From positions 1-63,176 of the forward strand of contig JAQGJP010000083.1 of assembly GCA_028290545.1 (NCBI GenBank): a DNA stretch of 63,176 nt, in the 5' to 3' direction. How positions within the stretch are numbered: the stretch's first letter is position 1; the number at the start of each line of letters is the position of its first letter. Position numbers and translations under genes: made by a program. Of the stretch, positions 26,255 to 36,084 are shown one piece after another. Source of the DNA: Rhizobium sp. GTDB lineage: Bacteria > Pseudomonadota > Alphaproteobacteria > Rhizobiales > Rhizobiaceae. The notes under the pieces were generated by a model. That model was given only the letters and a program-made list of their open reading frames with translations, made no database searches and was not told the DNA's origin.

Positions 26255-27487
26255 ATGCGTCAAGCGGAATTGAATATGAACTGGCTGTCCCGGGTGTTCA
26301 AACCTGGAATCGGCGCCGCTATCGCTGTGTCCATGGGCGTCACCGCCGGATGCAGCAGTGTCGTACCCAATAATGGTCCGCTCGCCTCGAAGGTCGAAAA
26401 TGCGGCGGTCAAGAATTCGTCCTATGAGATCGCGCAAAGCCGGACAGCGTTCGATGTCGTGCAGGTCGATGACCGTATTGCCAACTCTGTCACCCAGCTC
26501 GGCCAGCCTTCGCTCGTCAGAACCTTCGGTGTTGGCGGCGCTCCGGGCACGCCGGTCATCGGCGTCGGCGATGAGCTTTCGGTGACTATTTTCGAAGCGG
26601 GTCCAGATGGACTTTTCTCCACCGCCGAGCATAAATCCACGGTTATCGCGGTGATCGTCCAGCCCGACGGACACGGCCAGATCCCCTATGCGGGTTCCGT
26701 GCTTTTCGCCGGCAAGACGCTTGAAGGTGCCCGGCAGGAAATCACACGAGTGCTCAAGGCCAAGGCCGTAGAGCCTGACGTGATCGTCGGCATGAGCAAG
26801 AATATTTCGCGTACGGCATCTGTGCAGGGCTCCGTCCGGAGCCCGCAGATCGTCCAGCTCGGATTGGCTCCGGCGCCGCTGACAAGCGTGATCGCCATGG
26901 CCGGCGGCGCGGAAAAGCCGCCTTACGACACCTATGTCACGCTGACGCGTGGCCGCAAGACTAGCACGGTGCTGTTGCAGAGTGTGATCGACAATCCTAA
27001 AGACGATATCTACATCACGCCTCGGGACAAGATTTTTCTCACCTATGACCCGCAGACATTCGCGGCTCTCGGCGCCACCGGCAAGGTTGGCCGCATCGCG
27101 TTCGAAACCGGTTCCCTCAGCCTGATCGAGGCGACGGCGCTTGCCGCCGGCGCCCGGCCCGAGCTCGCCGACCCGAAGGGCTACTTCATTTTCCGCTACG
27201 AATATGAGCCTGTCTATCGCCAGGTGGTCGGCGAAAGCCGGTTCGAGGAGTTGCTGTCCAAGGGTATGATGGCCAACAAGGATGGCCGCTATCCGATTGT
27301 CTACCGTGTCGATATGACCGACCCGCAGAGCTATATCGTCGCTCAGTCCTTTCCGATCCGCAGCAAGGACGTGCTCTATCTGTCGCATCATCCGGCAACG
27401 GATTTCGTGAAGTTCACGGCGCTTGTTTCGGCCCCGTTGCGAATCGGTCGTGATGCCGTCGCGTTGAATCGGACGCTCGGGAACTGA
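26255..27487 (+). CDS. Polysaccharide export outer-membrane lipoprotein (Wza/KpsD type)
   Basis: The 410-residue precursor has a lipoprotein signal (MNWLSRVFKPGIGAAIAV core, then GVTAGCSS with the lipidated Cys at about residue 33). A poly-export (PES) domain follows, with VGDELSVTIFE near residue 110 and SLBB-like repeats (SVQGSVRSPQIVQLG, AMAGGAEKPPYDTYVTLTRG). Such proteins form the outer-membrane pore for capsule or exopolysaccharide. The start is ATG 26255 or ATG 26276; GAGGGA lies upstream of the first. It precedes kpsC by 45 bases and is likely co-transcribed with it. Confidence 0.87.
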   Translation: MRQAELNMNWLSRVFKPGIGAAIAVSMGVTAGCSSVVPNNGPLASKVENAAVKNSSYEIAQSRTAFDVVQVDDRIANSVTQLGQPSLVRTFGVGGAPGTPVIGVGDELSVTIFEAGPDGLFSTAEHKSTVIAVIVQPDGHGQIPYAGSVLFAGKTLEGARQEITRVLKAKAVEPDVIVGMSKNISRTASVQGSVRSPQIVQLGLAPAPLTSVIAMAGGAEKPPYDTYVTLTRGRKTSTVLLQSVIDNPKDDIYITPRDKIFLTYDPQTFAALGATGKVGRIAFETGSLSLIEATALAAGARPELADPKGYFIFRYEYEPVYRQVVGESRFEELLSKGMMANKDGRYPIVYRVDMTDPQSYIVAQSFPIRSKDVLYLSHHPATDFVKFTALVSAPLRIGRDAVALNRTLGN

Positions 27488-27532
27488 TGATCCCGGCCTG
27501 AGGGCGGGAATCGGGGGGTATGGAGCCCAGCG

Positions 27533-29557
27533 ATGAACAGTGAGGGCCGCATCCTCTACGCCGTCGCCTCTCGCGGGCTCTGGAACCAGCGTGGCGATCT
27601 CTCCCTGCTGCTCGATGCGGACATCTGCTTCTGGCCCTTCCGCTGGCCGGGAACCGTCGATGGGTTCATCGGCTGGGGGCGGCGGCCCTCCGGGCTCAGG
27701 GCGCAACGGCTTGGCATGGCCCATGGCAAACCTGTCCTGACGCTCGAGGATGGCTTCCTCAAGAGTTATGCCCCCGGCAAGGATGAGCCGGCGCATTCTT
27801 TCATCATCGACAGGACAGGCATCTATTTCAATGCCGGCGCCGACAACGACCTGCATCGATTGATCGATAGCGGCCCGACAGACGTCGCAGACCTGGGCAG
27901 GGCATCGGCCGCTATTCAAATCATTCGCGAAAACAGGCTCTCCAAATACAACAATTCACCGTTGCGCGGTCTGGCCGATGCCGGAATGCCGGCCGGCAAA
28001 CCTTTCGTGCTGCTGGTCGATCAGGTGGCGGGCGATGCTTCGATCGCCGGCGCAATGGCCGACGATCAGCGCTTCGGCGCGATGCTTGAACATGCGAAAG
28101 CCAACTACCCCCACGCGCTGCTTGCCGTGCGCACGCATCCGGCGGCCGGTGACCGGAGCCTGCTGGTGACCGCTGCGCGGCGGATGGGTCTCGACATCGT
28201 CATTCCCGGGCGGATGAACCCCTGGCCGCTGCTCGAAGAGGCAGAGGCAGTGTATACGGTATCAAGCCAGCTCGGGTTCGAAGCCCTGATGGCGGGCAAG
28301 CGGGTGCATGCCTTCGGTGTGACCTATTATTCACATCGCGGGTTGACGGTGGACCATTGCGCCAGCCCGCATCCCCGTATGCCTGCTTCGCTCGAACAGA
28401 TTTTCCATGCCGCCTATATCGGCTATTCGCGTTATCTCGACCTGCATGACCGCAGACCGGTGCCGCTCGAGACCGCGCTGCAGCAGATCGGCACCGTTCG
28501 CGATCAGCGTAACCGCATTGAAAAGCGCGTCTATACCGGGGGGCTGTCGCCTTGGAAGCGCCATGCGCTCGATCCCTTCGTCAGCGGCCCGGACGGCAAG
28601 GCGATCCATTGCTTTGGATATTCCACAGCTTTGAGGCTGGCTGCCGCGCATTCGGGGCAGGTGGCGCTCTGGGGGTCGGGCAGGGTGTTCCCGGCCGGGG
28701 TGCCGGCCGTTCGCTTCGAGGATGGTTTCATTCGGTCGCGCGGCTTGGGAGCCAATCTCGCATTGCCGTCGTCGCTCGCCATGGATGGTGATCATGTCTA
28801 CTACGATGCCCGCGGCGAGAGCCGGCTTGAACATATCATCTCCAGTCATCCGTTTCCGGAGGAGTTGACCGCCAGAGCCGCACGCCTGCTCGAGATGATC
28901 GTGGCGCGGGGCGTGTCGAAATACAATGTCGGGTCCGATGTCGCGCTGCCGGAGCCTGATTCGGGACGGCTGCGGATACTGGTGCCCGGCCAGGTCGAAA
29001 AGGATGCGTCGATCCGGTTCGGATCACCACAGGTGAAGACCAACAAGGATCTCGTTTCAGCGGTGCGAAAGCTCTATCCGGACGCGTTCCTCGCCTACAA
29101 GGAACATCCTGACGTGACGACCGGGCTGCGCTCGGGCGGCGAGGTCCCCGACGATGCGGACATCATCGTCCGTGAGGGAGATATCAAGCACTGGATCGCC
29201 TGGTGCGATCGGCTGGAAACCATGACTTCGCTGGCGGGTTTCGAAGCGCTGATCCGTGACAAGCCGGTGGGCGTGCATGGCATACCCTTCTATGCTGGCT
29301 GGGGCCTCACCGACGATCGTATGGCGGTGCCCCGGCGAACACGGAAGGTCAGCAAGGAGATGCTCGGTGCTGCGGCGCTCATCCTCTATCCGTTCTATAT
29401 TCATCCATTGAGCGCCATGCCCTGTACGCCAGAGGAGCTTGTGGAAGAGATCGCGTTGAAACGCGAGGTGAGGGTCGGCCTGTATGACCGGTTCCGTCAA
29501 AAGATATCTCAATCAATTAATCGTTCAGCCGTCAGAATCCGTGATGGTTTGAATTGA
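27533..29557 (+). CDS. kpsC: Capsule beta-Kdo transferase KpsC
   Basis: The 674-residue protein is an internal duplication. Residues about 30-320 and 340-640 share the same ordered segments: LEDGFLKSYAPG and FEDGFIRSRGLG, LSKYNNSPL and VSKYNVGSD, RTHPAAGD and KEHPDVTT, and SSQLGFEALMAGKRVHAFGVTYYS and TSLAGFEALIRDKPVGVHGIPFYA. This is KpsC, whose two retaining modules build the poly-Kdo linker joining capsule to a lipid anchor. GGAG lies seven bases before the ATG. With kpsS it indicates an ABC-dependent (group 2-like) capsule, although the transporter genes kpsM and kpsT are not in the window. Confidence 0.93.
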   Translation: MNSEGRILYAVASRGLWNQRGDLSLLLDADICFWPFRWPGTVDGFIGWGRRPSGLRAQRLGMAHGKPVLTLEDGFLKSYAPGKDEPAHSFIIDRTGIYFNAGADNDLHRLIDSGPTDVADLGRASAAIQIIRENRLSKYNNSPLRGLADAGMPAGKPFVLLVDQVAGDASIAGAMADDQRFGAMLEHAKANYPHALLAVRTHPAAGDRSLLVTAARRMGLDIVIPGRMNPWPLLEEAEAVYTVSSQLGFEALMAGKRVHAFGVTYYSHRGLTVDHCASPHPRMPASLEQIFHAAYIGYSRYLDLHDRRPVPLETALQQIGTVRDQRNRIEKRVYTGGLSPWKRHALDPFVSGPDGKAIHCFGYSTALRLAAAHSGQVALWGSGRVFPAGVPAVRFEDGFIRSRGLGANLALPSSLAMDGDHVYYDARGESRLEHIISSHPFPEELTARAARLLEMIVARGVSKYNVGSDVALPEPDSGRLRILVPGQVEKDASIRFGSPQVKTNKDLVSAVRKLYPDAFLAYKEHPDVTTGLRSGGEVPDDADIIVREGDIKHWIAWCDRLETMTSLAGFEALIRDKPVGVHGIPFYAGWGLTDDRMAVPRRTRKVSKEMLGAAALILYPFYIHPLSAMPCTPEELVEEIALKREVRVGLYDRFRQKISQSINRSAVRIRDGLN

Positions 29558-29565
29558 CCCAGATT

Positions 29566-29589
29566 TGTCCCGTAACAGGACATTTTTTT
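29566..29589 (+). terminator. Weak hairpin with T run after kpsC
   Basis: TGTCC and GGACA form a 5-base stem with a 7-base loop, followed at once by seven T residues, nine bases past the kpsC stop. The stem is short, so read-through into kpsS is likely. The remaining gap to kpsS (to 29863) shows no other supportable feature. Confidence 0.45.
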
Positions 29590-29863
29590 CCGCTTGGAAT
29601 GAGCCGTAAATCCGCGTCAAGCCGTTGATTTCGTAAAATATCTACAGCGCACTATTTGTGCTGGCCTCTTGTGCGCCGCAAAAAATTCATCTTTTGGTAA
29701 CGATCGAGCACTAGGTTCACGCCTGTTAGTGGATGAAATGGGCTGTGGCTTTGTTACATCATCTCTTCATCACCTGTTCAGGTGCGGTTGAATTACCGCT
29801 GCTGGTATGTAAAGAGCATTTCAAGCGGTTCTCCATCCCAGCCAAGATTGAAGCAACTACGAC

Positions 29864-31297
29864 ATGAACATGCCCTTTGACGCAAAAAGCCAGAACACGG
29901 CCAATTCCCGCCCGGAGCGGGACGTCGTCGCCGGCAAGTCGAAGGGCCTGATTACTTTGCCCTTCATGAATCGTGCGAAGCATCGCTTTCCCAACAAGAA
30001 TTTTCCCCGTGTCGTACTCCTGCAAGGGCCGGTCGGCAGTTTCTTCAAGCGGGCGCAGGATCACCTCAACACCAATGGTTTCGACGCCTGGCGGATTTGC
30101 TTCAATGCGGGCGACAGGCTTTATTCGCGCAGCGAAAAGGCCATGAATTTTTCCGGCTCGCCTGAAAACTGGCGCAGCTGGTTCTCAGCCATCCTCAAGG
30201 ACAATGGTTTCGACGCCGTGGTTCTGTTCGGTTCGGAGCGCCTCATTCATCGTATCGCCGTGGAGTGTGCCGAGCAATGCGGCATTCCGGTTCTGTGCCT
30301 TGAGGAGGGCTATATCCGTCCCGGTTACGTGACCATGGAACTCGGTGGCAACAACTGGCGCTCGCCGATTGCCGGTCAGCTTCCGCCGCGGTCGTTCCAT
30401 TCGCCCCGCAAGGATGGTCCCAAGGCGCTGCCGGCGCCGGGTTCCTTCAGTGCGATGGCCTGGGGCGCATTCCAGTATTTCACCATCCGGGCGCTGATTT
30501 CGACGCCGGGTGAACGCAGGCTTTTCCACAAGCAGAAGCGGACGCTGCTTTCGGAAGGCTTCTACTGGTTCAAGAATTACTATCGCAAATTCGCCCACGT
30601 GGGTCGCAACTACAGGATTTCCGAGCGGTTGCTCGAACACCACGACAAGCGGTTTTTCATCGTGCCGCTGCAGGTTCATGACGACACCCAGCTTGGCCGC
30701 GCGGCCAATAGCTGGAACAACCAGAAGCTTATCCTCAAGACTATCGTTTCCTTCGCGCGCAATGCACCCGAAGGCTACCAGCTGGTGTTTAAGATCCATC
30801 CGATGGAACGCGGCCATACGCGGGACTGGAACTTCATCCGCCAGGTGAGCGCGCTGAACGACGTCAAGGATCGTGTCCATGTGCTGGATGGGGGCTCGCT
30901 CAGCCTGCTGACGCGGCATTCCGCCGGCATGATCACAATCAACTCGACATCGGGCCTGTCGGCGCTGCACCATGGCGTGCCGCTGGCCGTGATGGGCCAG
31001 GCGCTCTATCGACACAAGGAACTGGCATTTTGCGTCGAGAAGGGCATTGATCTCGATAAATTCTGGCTGGATGGTTTTGTCGCCCCCGAGGCGGAACGCC
31101 ACCGTTATCTCAGCTGGATCCACCACGAATGCCTGGTCGGCGGTGACTTCTATGCCAAGGACGGCGTCGAAGCCGCGATTGGTGCGCTGCGCCTCAAGAT
31201 CGAAAACGCATTGTCCTCCAAGACTCTCCCTGCGGAGAAGTCGGCGCGGATTATCACTGCCGCCTTTGGCCAAGCCAAGCAAATAAACGAAAAATAG
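29864..31297 (+). CDS. kpsS: Capsule polysaccharide Kdo transferase KpsS
   Basis: This 477-residue protein contains KpsS-type segments: VVLLQGPVGSFFKRAQDHLN (about 49-68), VVLFGSERLIHR, CLEEGYIRPGYVTMELGG (about 144-161), and FKIHPMERGHTRDWNFIRQ and TINSTSGLSALHHGVPLAVMG toward the end. KpsS adds the first beta-Kdo to the lysophosphatidylglycerol anchor of capsules, after which KpsC extends the linker. It has a 306-base gap from kpsC and may have its own promoter. Two tandem hairpins follow the stop. An ATG two codons later is an alternative start. Confidence 0.92.
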   Translation: MNMPFDAKSQNTANSRPERDVVAGKSKGLITLPFMNRAKHRFPNKNFPRVVLLQGPVGSFFKRAQDHLNTNGFDAWRICFNAGDRLYSRSEKAMNFSGSPENWRSWFSAILKDNGFDAVVLFGSERLIHRIAVECAEQCGIPVLCLEEGYIRPGYVTMELGGNNWRSPIAGQLPPRSFHSPRKDGPKALPAPGSFSAMAWGAFQYFTIRALISTPGERRLFHKQKRTLLSEGFYWFKNYYRKFAHVGRNYRISERLLEHHDKRFFIVPLQVHDDTQLGRAANSWNNQKLILKTIVSFARNAPEGYQLVFKIHPMERGHTRDWNFIRQVSALNDVKDRVHVLDGGSLSLLTRHSAGMITINSTSGLSALHHGVPLAVMGQALYRHKELAFCVEKGIDLDKFWLDGFVAPEAERHRYLSWIHHECLVGGDFYAKDGVEAAIGALRLKIENALSSKTLPAEKSARIITAAFGQAKQINEK

Positions 31298-31308
31298 GCG
31301 GCATTCCC

Positions 31309-31371
31309 GGGCCTGTGTCGACAGGCCCCAGAGGGGGAAGCAAAAGGCCCGGTTGAACCGGGCCTTTTGCT
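31309..31371 (+). terminator. Tandem hairpins after kpsS
   Basis: The first hairpin (31309-31328) is GGGCCTGT-GTCG-ACAGGCCC. The second (31339-31371) has 14-16 base arms, AGCAAAAGGCCCGGTT and its complement, with a CCTTTTGCT tail. Together they probably end the capsule transcripts. The T tract is inside the second arm rather than after it. Confidence 0.7.
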
Positions 31372-31453
31372 GTCTCCGATTAACTTGGCGTATTTTTGGA
31401 ACTTTTCTTCAACCTTTAGATGCTTTTTTATGGGTGAACCTAGGGAGTTCGCT

Positions 31454-32326
31454 ATGAGTTTTGGGCACAAGACCACATTCGGCCGACGCGGGCTATCAAC
31501 CGAAAAGGCTGCTGCGCACGGTGCGCTCGCGCCCGGAGATCCGTCTCAAAAGGTCGTTCCATCCGATCCAGGCATTAGAACTCCCATTGAGGTGGTAAAG
31601 CGCTTCGCGGATGCCATTGCGACCATCCATTCGGATGCGGTCGGCATGGCCTCCACAGTGCGTACGGGAGGACGTATCGAAGGGGGCCTGCCGCCTGACG
31701 CGATGTACTGGCCGATCAGGTGGAAAGACTCAGAAAAGCTGTTCGAACACGTCAAGGATGGGCAGACCCTATTTGTCACCTACCTGTTCACCACCGATCT
31801 TGTGACCGCCGAGGCTGCCCAAACTCAAATCGGCATGCTTTACAATCGCGTCCTGGATGCCAACATGCTGAGCCATGGATTCCTGATGTTCGGATTGAAT
31901 GAGGAAATGCTCATGAATCTGAAGAGGCGGCTTGATGAGATCCTGGTAAAATCCGCGTTTCTGACCGAGGCGCTAAAAACCTATCCGCTGGTTATCGATC
32001 GGCTGACGAAGCGAATAGACCAGAAAGCGGACAAGCAATTTACCGAACAGCTTTTCGCGCAGCAAATGCAGGCATTGGTGAAGGTCCGCGCCCTGATGTT
32101 CGAACCGGAGAAACTGCCCAACTACGTGCCGTATTCGGGCCCGTGTCTCGTCGCTGCTGCTCATGCCCCCTACGAAGAAGGGCAAATGATTATTGACGGC
32201 GTCTATTTCAGCCGGGCTCTGGCGGCACCCATCATGGAATTCATCAATAAGAAACGCGCGGCTGCAATGGCCAGCGAATCGAGCAGGCTAGCGACGGAGT
32301 CAGTGGCGAGCATTACCCGCCATTGA
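31454..32326 (+). CDS. Unknown 290-residue soluble protein
   Basis: The ATG at 31454 has GGGAG six bases upstream. The protein has no signal peptide or membrane helix. The first 35 residues look disordered, followed by a mostly helical body with segments such as PIEVVKRFADAIATIHSDAVGM, LFVTYLFTTDLVTAEAAQTQIGMLYNRVLDANM and NYVPYSGPCLVAAAHAPYEEGQMIIDGVYFSRALA. I do not recognise the family. Its codon use is slightly less GC-biased than its neighbours. It stands between kpsS and convergent cysQ, with terminators on the kpsS side, so it is probably its own unit. Confidence 0.7.
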   Translation: MSFGHKTTFGRRGLSTEKAAAHGALAPGDPSQKVVPSDPGIRTPIEVVKRFADAIATIHSDAVGMASTVRTGGRIEGGLPPDAMYWPIRWKDSEKLFEHVKDGQTLFVTYLFTTDLVTAEAAQTQIGMLYNRVLDANMLSHGFLMFGLNEEMLMNLKRRLDEILVKSAFLTEALKTYPLVIDRLTKRIDQKADKQFTEQLFAQQMQALVKVRALMFEPEKLPNYVPYSGPCLVAAAHAPYEEGQMIIDGVYFSRALAAPIMEFINKKRAAAMASESSRLATESVASITRH

Positions 32327-32351
32327 ACCATCGTGAACCAAGTACAACGGC

Positions 32352-33131
32352 TTAGCGCCTGGCACCCCAGGCGATGAAATGCCCATTGGCGAAATCGCTG
32401 TCGGAGGCCTGCTTGGTCTTGCCGTAGCGGAACTGCTCGTTCTCAAGATCGACGGTCATGCCGCCGGCCGCACGCAGAACCGCATCACCCGCAGCCGTAT
32501 CCCACTCCATCGTCCGGCCAAAGCGCGGATAGACGTCCGCTGTTCCTTCCGCAAGCAGGCAGAATTTCAGCGACGAGCCGACCGATTTGGTCGAGGTTAT
32601 TCCCTGTTCGGCAAGAAAGGCGTCTGTTTCGGGCGAGTTGTGGGAGCGGCTGGCGACGGCCGTCAGATCCTCGACCGCCTTGCGGCAGCCGATGGCTTCG
32701 CGCGACGAGACCGTGAGGTCCTCGGCGATCACAAGTTTTTCAGCCCGGCCATCGATGCCGGTATAGGCCACGGAGCGCGCCGGCGCATAGACGATGCCGG
32801 CAACCGGCACTCCGTCTTCGATCAGCGCGATGTTGACGGTGAAGTCGTCGCGACGATTGATGAATTCCTTCGTGCCGTCCAGAGGATCGACGAGAAAGAA
32901 CCGTTTGCCGGAAACGTCGGGAATATTGCCTGCGGCGGCGGCCTCTTCGGCGACAACCGGGATATCCGGAAAGGCTTTGCGGAGGCCTGCAAGAATGATC
33001 GCCTCGGCGCGCTCGTCGGCCTCGGTGACCGGCGAACTGTCATCCTTGTAGCTGACGCTTGGCCCGGCCTTGTAGACATCAAGGATTGCCCTGCCGGCTT
33101 CCAGCGCCAGCGTTTCGAGAACCTCAATCAT
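32352..33131 (-). CDS. cysQ: 3'(2'),5'-bisphosphate nucleotidase CysQ
   Basis: The 259-residue inositol-monophosphatase-fold enzyme has the metal-binding motifs DPLDGTKEF (about 83-91) and WDTAAGDAVLRAAGG (about 210-224), plus the Glu pair VAEEAA at about 62. CysQ removes 3'-phosphate from PAP or PAPS and so balances sulfate activation. The ATG at 33131 has AGG six bases upstream; a GTG one codon earlier directly abuts the cysNC stop. It is the last gene of the cysD-cysNC-cysQ run, so PAPS synthesis and PAP recycling are co-expressed. Confidence 0.93.
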   Translation of the reverse strand: MIEVLETLALEAGRAILDVYKAGPSVSYKDDSSPVTEADERAEAIILAGLRKAFPDIPVVAEEAAAAGNIPDVSGKRFFLVDPLDGTKEFINRRDDFTVNIALIEDGVPVAGIVYAPARSVAYTGIDGRAEKLVIAEDLTVSSREAIGCRKAVEDLTAVASRSHNSPETDAFLAEQGITSTKSVGSSLKFCLLAEGTADVYPRFGRTMEWDTAAGDAVLRAAGGMTVDLENEQFRYGKTKQASDSDFANGHFIAWGARR

Positions 33132-33134
33132 CAC

Positions 33135-35027
33135 TCACCTCTTGTTGAGATAGGTTTCGATCAGCACGGCGAGTTCCGTCGGTTCATGACCCAGGGTATG
33201 GATATGAACTTCCGCGTTCTCGGGAGCCTCATAGGGCGAAGAAATGCCCGTGAAGTTCTCGATTTCGCCGGCTTGCGCCTTTTTGTACAGGCCCTTCGGA
33301 TCGCGTTTGATGCATTCCTCAAGCGGCGTGTCGATGAACACTTCAACGAACTCGCCATGCGGGAACAGATCGCGCGCCATCTGCCGTTCCGAGCGGAAGG
33401 GCGAAATGAAGGAAACGATGACGATCAGTCCGGCATCGGTCATCAGCTTGGCGACTTCCGAGACGCGGCGTATGTTTTCGACGCGGTCGTCATCGGTGAA
33501 TCCCAGGTCGCGGTTCAGGCCATGGCGGACGTTGTCCCCATCCAGCATGAACGTATGCTTGCCCTGCGCGGCAAGCAGTTTCTCGAGATTATTGGCGATT
33601 GTCGATTTGCCCGAGCCGGAATAGCCGGTGAACCAGAGCACGGTGGGCTTCTGGCTCTTCAGAGCCGCGCGCGCATCCTTGTTGACCTCCATCGCCTGCC
33701 AATGAACGTTCGAGGCCCGGCGCAGCGGGTAGTCGATCATGCCGGCACCGACGGTCGCGTTGGTAAACCGGTCGATCAGCACGAAGTTGCCGCTGACCCG
33801 GTTTGACTTGTAGGCGTCGAAGGCAATCGGCGCCTGGGTCGAGATATTGCACTCGCCGACTTCGTTCATGTTGAGGTGCTTGGCGGCCTCATGCGCGAAT
33901 GTGTTGATGTTCACCTGGTGCTTGAGGGTGGTGATAGTGGCGCTGACGCTATCGACCTCGGTCCGCAGGATGTAGCTGCGGCCCGGGATCATCGGCTGGG
34001 CGTCGAACCAGATGATGCGCGCCTGGAACTGGTCGGCCACGTCAGGCCGGTTGGCGGGATCGACCAGCATGTCGCCGCGCGAGATATCGATCTGGTCCTC
34101 GAGGACGATGGTGACCGCCTGACCTTCGACGGCCGTGCCGAGACTGCCGCCATGGGTGACGATTTCCTTGATCGTAGATTCCTGGCCTGACTTGGCCACC
34201 GTGATCTTGTCGCCCGTCGAGATCTTGCCCGAGGCGATCTGGCCGGCAAAACCGCGGAAATCGAGATTGGGGCGAACCACATACTGCACCGGGAAACGGA
34301 ACGGCCTTTCGAGATAATCGTTCTCGACCGGCACGGTCTCCAGATGACCAAGCAGCGTCGGGCCGCTATACCAGGGCATCTTTGGCGAGGCCATGGTGAC
34401 ATTGTCGCCGAACCGCGCCGACATCGGGATCGGCTGGATCGTCGTGAAGCCAAGATCCTTGGCGAACTCCACATAATCGGCAACGCACCTCTCGTACACC
34501 TCCTGGGAATAATCCATGAGGTCGATCTTGTTGATCGCGAGCACGATATGGCGGATGCCGAGCAGCGAGGCGATGAACGAATGCCGGCGGGTCTGGCGCA
34601 GGATGCCCTGGCGAGAATCGACCAGCACCACCGCGAGATCCGCCGTCGAGGCGCCGGTGGCCATGTTGCGGGTATATTGTTCGTGGCCGGGGGTGTCGGC
34701 GACGATGAACTTGCGCTTGGATGTCGCGAAGAAGCGGTAGGCGACATCGATGGTGATGCCCTGTTCGCGCTCGGCCTCGAGGCCATCGACCAGAAGCGCG
34801 AAATCGATATTCTCGCCATCGGTGCCGTGCTTGGCGCTGTCGCGCTCCAGCGTGGCGAGCTGGTCTTCAAAGATCAGTTTCGTGTCGTAGAGCAGGCGAC
34901 CGATCAGGGTCGACTTGCCGTCATCGACGGAGCCGCAGGTCAGGAAGCGAAGCAACGACTTCTTTTCCTGCTCGCGCAGGTATTCGATCATATCGCCGGA
35001 GACATCGGCAGGGACAGGAACATTCAT
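33135..35027 (-). CDS. cysNC: Fused sulfate adenylyltransferase large subunit and APS kinase
   Basis: The 630-residue protein joins two enzymes. Residues about 25-440 are the CysN GTPase, with P-loop GSVDDGKST (G32-T40), [12 protein letters not shown] and NKIDLMD. Residues about 450-630 are APS kinase, with a second P-loop GYSGSGKST and [16 protein letters not shown]. It makes APS from sulfate and ATP with CysD, then phosphorylates it to PAPS. The same fusion is found in rhizobial NodQ. Its start overlaps the cysD stop by one base (TGATG). The nearby capsule genes suggest PAPS could serve surface sulfation as well as cysteine synthesis. Confidence 0.95.
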   Translation of the reverse strand: MNVPVPADVSGDMIEYLREQEKKSLLRFLTCGSVDDGKSTLIGRLLYDTKLIFEDQLATLERDSAKHGTDGENIDFALLVDGLEAEREQGITIDVAYRFFATSKRKFIVADTPGHEQYTRNMATGASTADLAVVLVDSRQGILRQTRRHSFIASLLGIRHIVLAINKIDLMDYSQEVYERCVADYVEFAKDLGFTTIQPIPMSARFGDNVTMASPKMPWYSGPTLLGHLETVPVENDYLERPFRFPVQYVVRPNLDFRGFAGQIASGKISTGDKITVAKSGQESTIKEIVTHGGSLGTAVEGQAVTIVLEDQIDISRGDMLVDPANRPDVADQFQARIIWFDAQPMIPGRSYILRTEVDSVSATITTLKHQVNINTFAHEAAKHLNMNEVGECNISTQAPIAFDAYKSNRVSGNFVLIDRFTNATVGAGMIDYPLRRASNVHWQAMEVNKDARAALKSQKPTVLWFTGYSGSGKSTIANNLEKLLAAQGKHTFMLDGDNVRHGLNRDLGFTDDDRVENIRRVSEVAKLMTDAGLIVIVSFISPFRSERQMARDLFPHGEFVEVFIDTPLEECIKRDPKGLYKKAQAGEIENFTGISSPYEAPENAEVHIHTLGHEPTELAVLIETYLNKR

Positions 35028-35926
35028 CAGAAATACCCCTCGCGCTTTTTCTTCTCCATAGACCCGGCTTCATCCTTGTCGATCATGCGGCCCTGGCGCT
35101 CCGAGGTGCGTGCCGTCAGCATCTCGCGAACGATATCCTGCAGGTCGGCGGCATCGGATTCGATCGCGCCTGTCAACGGATAGCAACCAAGCGTGCGGAA
35201 ACGCACCAGCTTGTTTTCAATCACATCTTCGGGGCCGATCGGCATGCGGTCGTCATCCACCATGATCAGCATGCCGTCTTTTTCGACCACGGGACGTTCG
35301 GCGGCGAAATAAAGGGGAACAATCGGGATGTTCTCCTTCATGATGTATTGCCAGATATCGAGCTCGGTCCAGTTGGAGATCGGGAACACGCGGATGGATT
35401 CGCCGGGTCCGACTCGGGTATTATAGGTTTTCCACATCTCCGGCCGCTGGTTTTTCGGGTCCCAGGTGTGCTGCGCGTTGCGGAAGGAGAAGATTCGCTC
35501 CTTGGCGCGCGACTTTTCCTCGTCGCGCCGCGCCCCGCCGAAAGCTGCATCGAAGCCATATTTTTCCAGCGCCTGGCGCAGGCCGAGCGTCTTCATCACA
35601 TGCGTATGGGTATTTGATCCATGCGTGAACGGACCGATTCCCTGGGCAACACCATCCGGATTGATATGAACCAGCAGATCAATGCCGAGCTCAGCCGCCA
35701 TGCGATCGCGGAACGCCGTCATCTCCTTGAATTTCCAGCCGGTATCCACATGCAGGAATGGGAACGGCGGCTTGGCCGGATAGAATGCTTTCATCGCGAG
35801 ATGAAGCATCACCGAGGAATCCTTGCCGATCGAGTAAAGCATAACCGGATTGGAAAAGGTCGCAGCGACCTCGCGGAAGATGTGGATTGCCTCAGCCTCA
35901 AGGCGCTGAAGATGGGTCAAGGACAT
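35027..35926 (-). CDS. cysD: Sulfate adenylyltransferase small subunit CysD
   Basis: This 299-residue PAPS-reductase-fold ATP pyrophosphatase has the PP-loop [18 protein letters not shown] near residues 32-49 and the conserved [18 protein letters not shown] segment near the middle. It catalyses the adenylyl transfer to sulfate, driven by the GTPase subunit CysN. The ATG at 35926 gives the usual length; the frame upstream to 36004 adds 26 unrelated residues. It is the first gene of the cysD-cysNC-cysQ unit. Confidence 0.95.
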   Translation of the reverse strand: MSLTHLQRLEAEAIHIFREVAATFSNPVMLYSIGKDSSVMLHLAMKAFYPAKPPFPFLHVDTGWKFKEMTAFRDRMAAELGIDLLVHINPDGVAQGIGPFTHGSNTHTHVMKTLGLRQALEKYGFDAAFGGARRDEEKSRAKERIFSFRNAQHTWDPKNQRPEMWKTYNTRVGPGESIRVFPISNWTELDIWQYIMKENIPIVPLYFAAERPVVEKDGMLIMVDDDRMPIGPEDVIENKLVRFRTLGCYPLTGAIESDAADLQDIVREMLTARTSERQGRMIDKDEAGSMEKKKREGYF

Positions 35927-36058
35927 GGTGGGCGTTTGCTCCGCTCTATAGTTCCAAAAGTATCCCCGGCATGTATGGATGTGGCGCGAATCCACAGCAT
36001 CCAAACGCTAACCGGTGATATTCCTGGCAACAAGTTTGTGTGCGTTTATTAAGTTTAG

Positions 36059-36084
36059 CCGGTCAAAGCAACCTCTTTGACCGG
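36059..36084. promoter_or_regulatory. Perfect 10-base inverted repeat in the cysD/soxB divergent gap
   Basis: CCGGTCAAAG and CTTTGACCGG are separated by six bases. No T run follows on either strand, so an operator is more likely than a terminator. It lies 133 bases before cysD and 252 bases before soxB. The 409-base gap otherwise holds only a weak 65-codon frame without a ribosome binding site. Confidence 0.5.

Noticed and set aside
26078..27919. Long minus-strand frame of 613 codons
   Set aside because: It is a shadow of the polysaccharide export gene and kpsC, with no ribosome binding site or recognisable domain.
32379..33806. Plus-strand frame of 475 codons
   Set aside because: It is antisense to cysQ and cysNC, both strongly identified.
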